The translations under genes were made by a program, and so were the position numbers. A stretch of DNA of 64,000 nucleotides from CAWJAP01 sp963834365 (lineage in GTDB: Bacteria > Acidobacteriota > Vicinamibacteria > Vicinamibacterales > Vicinamibacteraceae): assembly GCA_963834365.1 (NCBI GenBank), contig CAWIBS010000043.1, positions 121,547-185,546 of the forward strand. Reading direction: 5' to 3'. How positions within the stretch are numbered: position 1 is the first letter of the stretch; each line of letters opens with the position of its first letter. Below are positions 59,746 to 64,000 of this stretch, in pieces. Under the pieces are notes generated by a model. That model was not told where the DNA came from and made no database searches. It worked only from the letters and a program-made list of their open reading frames with translations.

Positions 59746-61735
59746 CAGTTGATATCAATCCAGACGGCGGTCAGGTCGGTCGGTGCTGTGGTGCTCTTCA
59801 CGATAACCGGCGTCCGGGCGTCCACGTAGTCCTTGCGAGTGACATGAGCCGCGATGGTCGGAGCCGTGTATGCGGACACGGTGTTGGCCCCGATGTCCGC
59901 AGCGTTCAGACCAGCGGCAACCGTGACTGCCCCAGTCGAGCGAGCGATAGCGATGGGACTGTCCAGATACGCCCCAGCATCACTCCATCGAGAGATGGCG
60001 AAGTTGGATCCCGCATTGCTCCCGCTCTCAGCCGTGGCGTCCTTGCCGAAGTTCCACCGCTTAGAGTTGGCCGAGTCGAACTCCAGATCAGCGATGACTC
60101 CCGCCGCCGAGTTGACCTTGGCATTGGCGGTGATGATGAGAGAACCGTCTGTCTTGAGCGTGTTCGTCGCCCAGCGATACAACCAAGTGTCCCGAGAGGA
60201 AGAGCCGGGGCCCCAGCCGATCGCACCATCGAAGTACCAGCGCAACCGATGGAACGCCTCGCCAGTCACTCCCACCGACAGCCAGTTGTCATTGAGTGCC
60301 TGAGCAGTGGTGGAGCCCCCGATGTCGATCATCGGCGTGGCGTTGTTCCGAGCGGAGTTGGTCAGTTTGAGCATGGTGACATCAGTGGTGGCGTTGATCG
60401 TCAACGCCCCGGTCATCGTGCCGCCAGCCTTCGGCAGCATCAGATCCATCTGACCCTTGTTCACCGCATCGGAGGCGAGGGCACCATCGGCAAGGCTGGT
60501 GATCTTCTTGCTGTTGACGACAGGCTGGTCTTGGGTGCGATCGAGCAGCGGACCGCCGAGCGCCTGACTGATCGTTGCGGTGTCGACCTCGGTGGAGTCG
60601 CGGACCTGGATGGTGTCGCCCACCATCCGGATGCCCTTGTTGAAGTTCTGCCGACCGAGCGGGCCGATCCGGGTCTGCATGTTCCCGGCGATGTCGAGGA
60701 CCTCCATCATGTTGCCGGTGCCACCCTCGGCGGTGGACGCACCGATGATCTTCATCGCGACCTCGCCCTTGGCACCCTTGTTGCTGGTGCGCAGGTTGCC
60801 CTTCTCGTTGGTCCACGTCGCTCGCTCAGCAAGGTAGTTGACGACGAAGGTGTCCGCGTCCGAGGTGGATGTGGAGGTGGCGGTTCGATTGATGACGAAC
60901 GGGGTGATCAACTGACTCGCGTTGGTAGCGATCAGCGGCCCAGTCAGAGTGTCTCCAGTGATGTTGACGTACCGGCCATCAGCGGTGGCCTGATCCAAAC
61001 CTCCGCCGCCACCACTGGGTGCCTGCCACGTCGCCGTACCGTCCGCGTTGGTCACAGTCAGGACGTGCCCGACAGTCGTCGTGCCGTTGAAGAGTCGAAT
61101 GGAGCCCCCGGTGATCTTGCTGCCAACGGAGAGGGTGTCCTCGACAACCAGACTGAAGAACCCTGCTGAGCCTCCGTTGAACCCGCCAGCGGCATAGATG
61201 CTGTGGTCAGTCGCGAGGTCCCCGGTGGCCCGGTCGATGGTGAGTGCCACAGTCGGCGTGAAGCCGGAGTCATCCCATGCAGTGAGGTCAAGTTTGGTCT
61301 GACCGTTGTCCGTCAGAAGCGACCAACGCTTGGTGTCGTCTGAACTGCTCTCGATGACGAAGCCACCGGAGTAGCCAAACGGGACGCTGCGGATGATGTT
61401 CCAGCGCCATCTACCGTCAAGCCATCGGTGGACTTGATGCCGGAGGACTCCATGCCGTTGTAGAACGTGCTGTAGCCAGAGACATCCAGATTGCCGTTGC
61501 CGCCGAAGTCACCGTGAGACCACATCGTGTCCGCTACCACGGAACCTGCTACGTCGAGGTCCCCGGTCATCTCGTCGCCGGTCTGATTGACGTAGCGTCC
61601 GTCAGCAGTGGCCTGATCTAGACCGCCTCCGCCACCGCCGCCATCGCCACCGGCTCCGCCGATCTTGTAGTACAAGCCGGAGGCATCACGGACATACGCC
61701 GGACGGTACGGCGCGCTCTCTGGCTGAACGCTCAT
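59745..61735 (-). CDS. Phage tail fibre with repeated GLDQATADGRYVN motif, one frameshift
   Basis: About 663 residues from ATG 61735. It begins SAPYRPAYVRDASGLYYKIG, then a Gly-rich hinge and LDQATADGRYVNQTGDEMTG. After a break near 61410: SVPFGYSGGFVIESSSDDTK and DSGFTPTVALTIDRATGDLA. A second copy of hinge plus LDQATADGRYVNITGDTLTG is near 60980. The remainder has fibre-type beta repeats (PKAGGTMTGALTINATTDVT, RWYFDGAIGWGPGSSSRDTW). These D-x-RYVN-x-TGD repeats are typical trimeric fibre shafts. The C-terminus ends TTAPTDLTAVWIDIN, without a recognised chaperone domain. Confidence 0.8.
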
Positions 61736-63243
61736 GGGCCTACCTGCCTACCGAGTGCGGTCTGGAACTCCTGAACGACGGTATATAGGTCAGCGACGTT
61801 CTGCGGTTCGAGGCCCGAGCCGATGGAGGCGAAGCCGAACGGTAGGTCGGATGTGCCTTGTGGGTACCCCTGAAGTCCACCGAGCAGGACCGACACCGGA
61901 GGAAGCCCGATGGATGGAGCCACGGACGACCCCGCAACTGTCCCGTTGCGGTACCCGGCCTGGAGCATCTGCTGCCGTACGAGTGGTCACGAACAGCCCC
62001 GATGACGCGGGGACGGTGCTGCGTGGCCCCGTCCTCGGCCATGCCCGTAGTAGAGCCGTTCCGGGGTGTACTGGGCGATGATGTGGAACCGGAGCCCCGA
62101 CCAGCCCAGTTGTAGCAGCCGATCTCGCACCGAGCAGCCGGTGGCACGTCGCGCAGGGAGTAGAGGACAGATGGGTGGAGTCCAGACTGAGCACGCCCAA
62201 CGGGACGAAGTGTGTGTCGGCCCGAGCTGCCGTAGACAGCGCTCCCCGCGCGTTGGGTCGGTAGCCCAAAGCCGTGGAGTGCGTGCCCTCGCCGGGAGAA
62301 CGTCAGCCGGTAGGCAGCGTCAAGGTCACGCGGGTCTTTCAGGTTCCACTTGTGCAGCGCCTCAGTCCCGCCGATGAACGGGTAGATCGCCTGCATCTTC
62401 GCCCAGAGCCCCTCGTCCTTCAGCCCGCGCACCAGCCCGTCCAGCGCCGGGGCGAAGGACTCGTTCAGCCCGGTCGCTGTGAGGTAGGCCTGGTGTCGGA
62501 GTCCCACTGCGGCCCGAACCACTTGTCTTGGAGGTACTCTCGACTTGCTGCCGCTCCGCGTCGGACAACTTCCGGTTGTACAGCACCAGTTCAGCGACCT
62601 CGATGTCCAGCGTCTCCTCGGTGCAGGTCCCATAGCCCGACAAGTCCCCAGCCGACTGTCCAGCCCGTAACCGGAAGGCGCCAGGTACGACGCCGACCTG
62701 TGTGCCGTCGATGAAGAAGGCGAACGCCCTGACCCGGCTGGGAGTCCGCCCCGTACATCCGCCACGGGCCGGGAGGGGCTGCCACTCGTTCCAGCCGGTA
62801 CCCGGAGTGAGTCCCAGTCCCGTTGTCGTACAGCCAGTCAGGCTGGGAGGTGTGCAGCCCGACCAGCAGGTTGCTGGGCGGGTACTGCACCGTCCACGCC
62901 CTGCCGACACCGGGACCGACCCAGCGGACGAGGTAGACCAGCGTCCAGTCGTGGACCGGGTAGGGCAAGGTCGAGCGCAGCCGACCCTCGTTGGTCTTGA
63001 ACCGGACAGTCGGCAGGCCGTTCAGCGACGACCCGAGCAACATCACCGGGGTGCCGCTGATGGTCGGTGTCGGCCCGGTGCTCTTGTTGGGCCAAGAGCC
63101 GGGCGTGTAGTCGGCAGCGTCCAGCCACGTCACCAGACCGGCGATCGAGGCCGGGGTCCACGCTGGCGACTCCCAGACCAGCGTGCTCCCGAGGTACGCC
63201 TTCGACGCTGGAGCATCCCCAACGTACAAGGCGGTGGCGTCAT
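61732..63243 (-). CDS. Phage tail protein with LamG-like domain, several frameshifts
   Basis: About 500 residues. From ATG 63243 (break within the first codons): LYVGDAPASKAYLGSTLVWE, then ASIAGLVTWLDAADYTPGSW, PVMLLGSSLNGLPTVRFKTN, PVHDWTLVYLVRWVGPG. After a break near 62780: RAFAFFIDGTQVGVVPGAFR and IEVAELVLYNRKLSDAERQQ, the end of a LamG fold. The C-terminal half has LKDEGLWAKMQAIYPFIGGT and EALHKWNLKDPRDLDAAYRL, and ends GSGLEPQNVADLYTVVQEFQ TALGRQVGP, a tail-protein C-terminus seen in other phages. It overlaps the next fibre gene by ATGA. Confidence 0.65.
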
Positions 63244-63247
63244 CGAG

Positions 63248-64000
63248 TCAAGGCATCGGATTCACCACATACAGGGTGCCAGCGTCCTTCGTCACGATGG
63301 CGGCATAAGCAGCAGCCGTCCCGGTCCAAGCCCGCCAGACCGGACTGTCCGCCACTGAGAGATCATCGGTGTCGATCCAGACCAGCGGGATACCACCCGC
63401 GCCCGGTGGAGATGCCTGTGCGTCAACCCCAGTTGGGCCCGTGGCTCCGGTTGGTCCCAGAGACCCGCCTGTCCCTGTCGGACCCGTGGCCCCTGTTGGA
63501 CCAGTAACCCCTGTCGTCCCAGTAGGCCCATACGCTCCAGTCGGTCCCGTCGGACCAGTGACTCCAACGACACCAGAGGCACCCGTGGGGCCCGGAACTG
63601 TAGACACTGCCCCAGTGGGCGGCTGGGGCGGGTCGGGCCTGTCGGGCCGGGAGTAGTCGACACCGCCCGTGGGTCCAACGACTCCGGATGCACCAGTGGC
63701 ACCAGTCGGACCGGGGGTGGTGGACACAGCCCCGGTCGGGCCAATGACTCCGGTCGCCCCAGTTGGTCCAGTAGAACCCGTCGGGCCAATAACCCCGGTT
63801 GTCCCTGTCGGACCCTGAACCCCGGTCGAACCCGTAGGGCCGGTCGGTCCCGTTGAACCCGTAGGGCCGGGAGTGGTAGAATCGCTCCTGTTGCTCCTGT
63901 TGGACCCGTGGGTCCGGTCGGGCCGGTGACACCGATAGGGCCAGTCGGTCCTACTCCACTGGGCCCCGTCGCACCTGTTGGGCCAAGCGGCCCGGGAGCC
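63248..64000 (-). CDS. Collagen-like tail fibre protein, C-terminal part, frameshifted
   Basis: Open to the right edge. Gly-X-Y triplets, mostly GPT and GAT, can be read in shifting frames (GPTGPTGAYGPTGTTGVTGP, TGATGPTGVD). The end, DDLSVADSPVWRAWTGTAAA and AIVTKDAGTLYVVNPMP, is a small globular cap. Collagen-like repeats form trimeric fibre shafts in many phages. Frame changes occur about every 100 bp because the repeat is indel-prone. The N-terminus lies outside the window. Confidence 0.75.
   Translation of the reverse strand, partial: GSRAAWPNRCDGAQWSRTDWPYRCHRPDRTHGSNRSNRSDSTTPGPTGSTGPTGPTGSTGVQGPTGTTGVIGPTGSTGPTGATGVIGPTGAVSTTPGPTGATGASGVVGPTGGVDYSRPDRPDPPQPPTGAVSTVPGPTGASGVVGVTGPTGPTGAYGPTGTTGVTGPTGATGPTGTGGSLGPTGATGPTGVDAQASPPGAGGIPLVWIDTDDLSVADSPVWRAWTGTAAAYAAIVTKDAGTLYVVNPMP

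Noticed and set aside
63248..64000. Plus-strand Pro/Val-rich frame at 63369-63656
   Set aside because: It is the complement of the collagen-like Gly-X-Y repeat, which makes repetitive open frames on both strands.

Overview
The window joins two unlike pieces of DNA at an initiator tRNA. Positions 1 to about 31561 are a very GC-rich Gram-negative chromosome. A Kdo/lipopolysaccharide operon, an outer-membrane beta-barrel, SdhCAB with a single-subunit cytochrome b, a 2-oxoglutarate:ferredoxin oxidoreductase and a large DUF5916-type surface protein together suggest an acidobacterium, perhaps Vicinamibacteria-like; that placement is an inference from gene content. Positions about 31562 to 64000 are part of a contractile-tailed (myovirus-like) phage or prophage. 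Its late genes are almost all on the minus strand, and it runs off the right edge.

Host layout: the 3' end of folD (1-512); a divergent pair of cupredoxin lipoprotein and His-rich beta-barrel (624-2362); a minus-strand operon kdsB-pyrG-kdsA-kdsD-kdsC/lapB-coaE (9319 to 2396) that makes and transfers Kdo and may set LPS levels, with kdsC and lapB in one reading frame; a small membrane-anchored PilP/GspC-like protein; serA; then a compact central-carbon block: icd, mdh, cstA, sdhCAB, sucCD, korAB, followed by ndk, a DUF2905 protein, dcd, a DUF5916 protein, an EEP-family enzyme, a VOC protein and a sirtuin. tRNA-fMet closes the block. Several intergenic gaps hold tandem 7-9 bp repeats or REP-like palindromes.

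Phage layout, in minus-strand transcription order from the right edge: collagen-like fibre, three large fibre/LamG proteins, a small protein, holin, M23 endolysin, amidase, small proteins, a beta-helix protein, connector-like proteins, tail sheath, tail tube, a zinc-ribbon gp28-like protein, a small protein, tape measure, two paralogous tail proteins carrying different peptidoglycan-hydrolase domains, LysM/tail-X protein, baseplate hub, gp25, baseplate J, tail and fibre proteins, and a small membrane protein. A bidirectional terminator separates these from three short plus-strand genes next to the tRNA, one of them an excisionase-like HTH gene. No integrase, capsid or terminase is visible. Many genes overlap by ATGA or TGATG, which indicates translational coupling.

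Reading frames are broken in many places, most likely by single-base indels left in a long-read assembly. About nine fall in the host part (kdsA, kdsB, cstA, the DUF5916 gene, sir2). The phage part has far more, although the fibre genes at 57-61 kb are nearly clean. Broken genes are given as whole genes with approximate breakpoints. The least expected sequence signal is a palindrome with core TCGCASTGCGA that occurs nine times in the phage part and was not seen in the host part.
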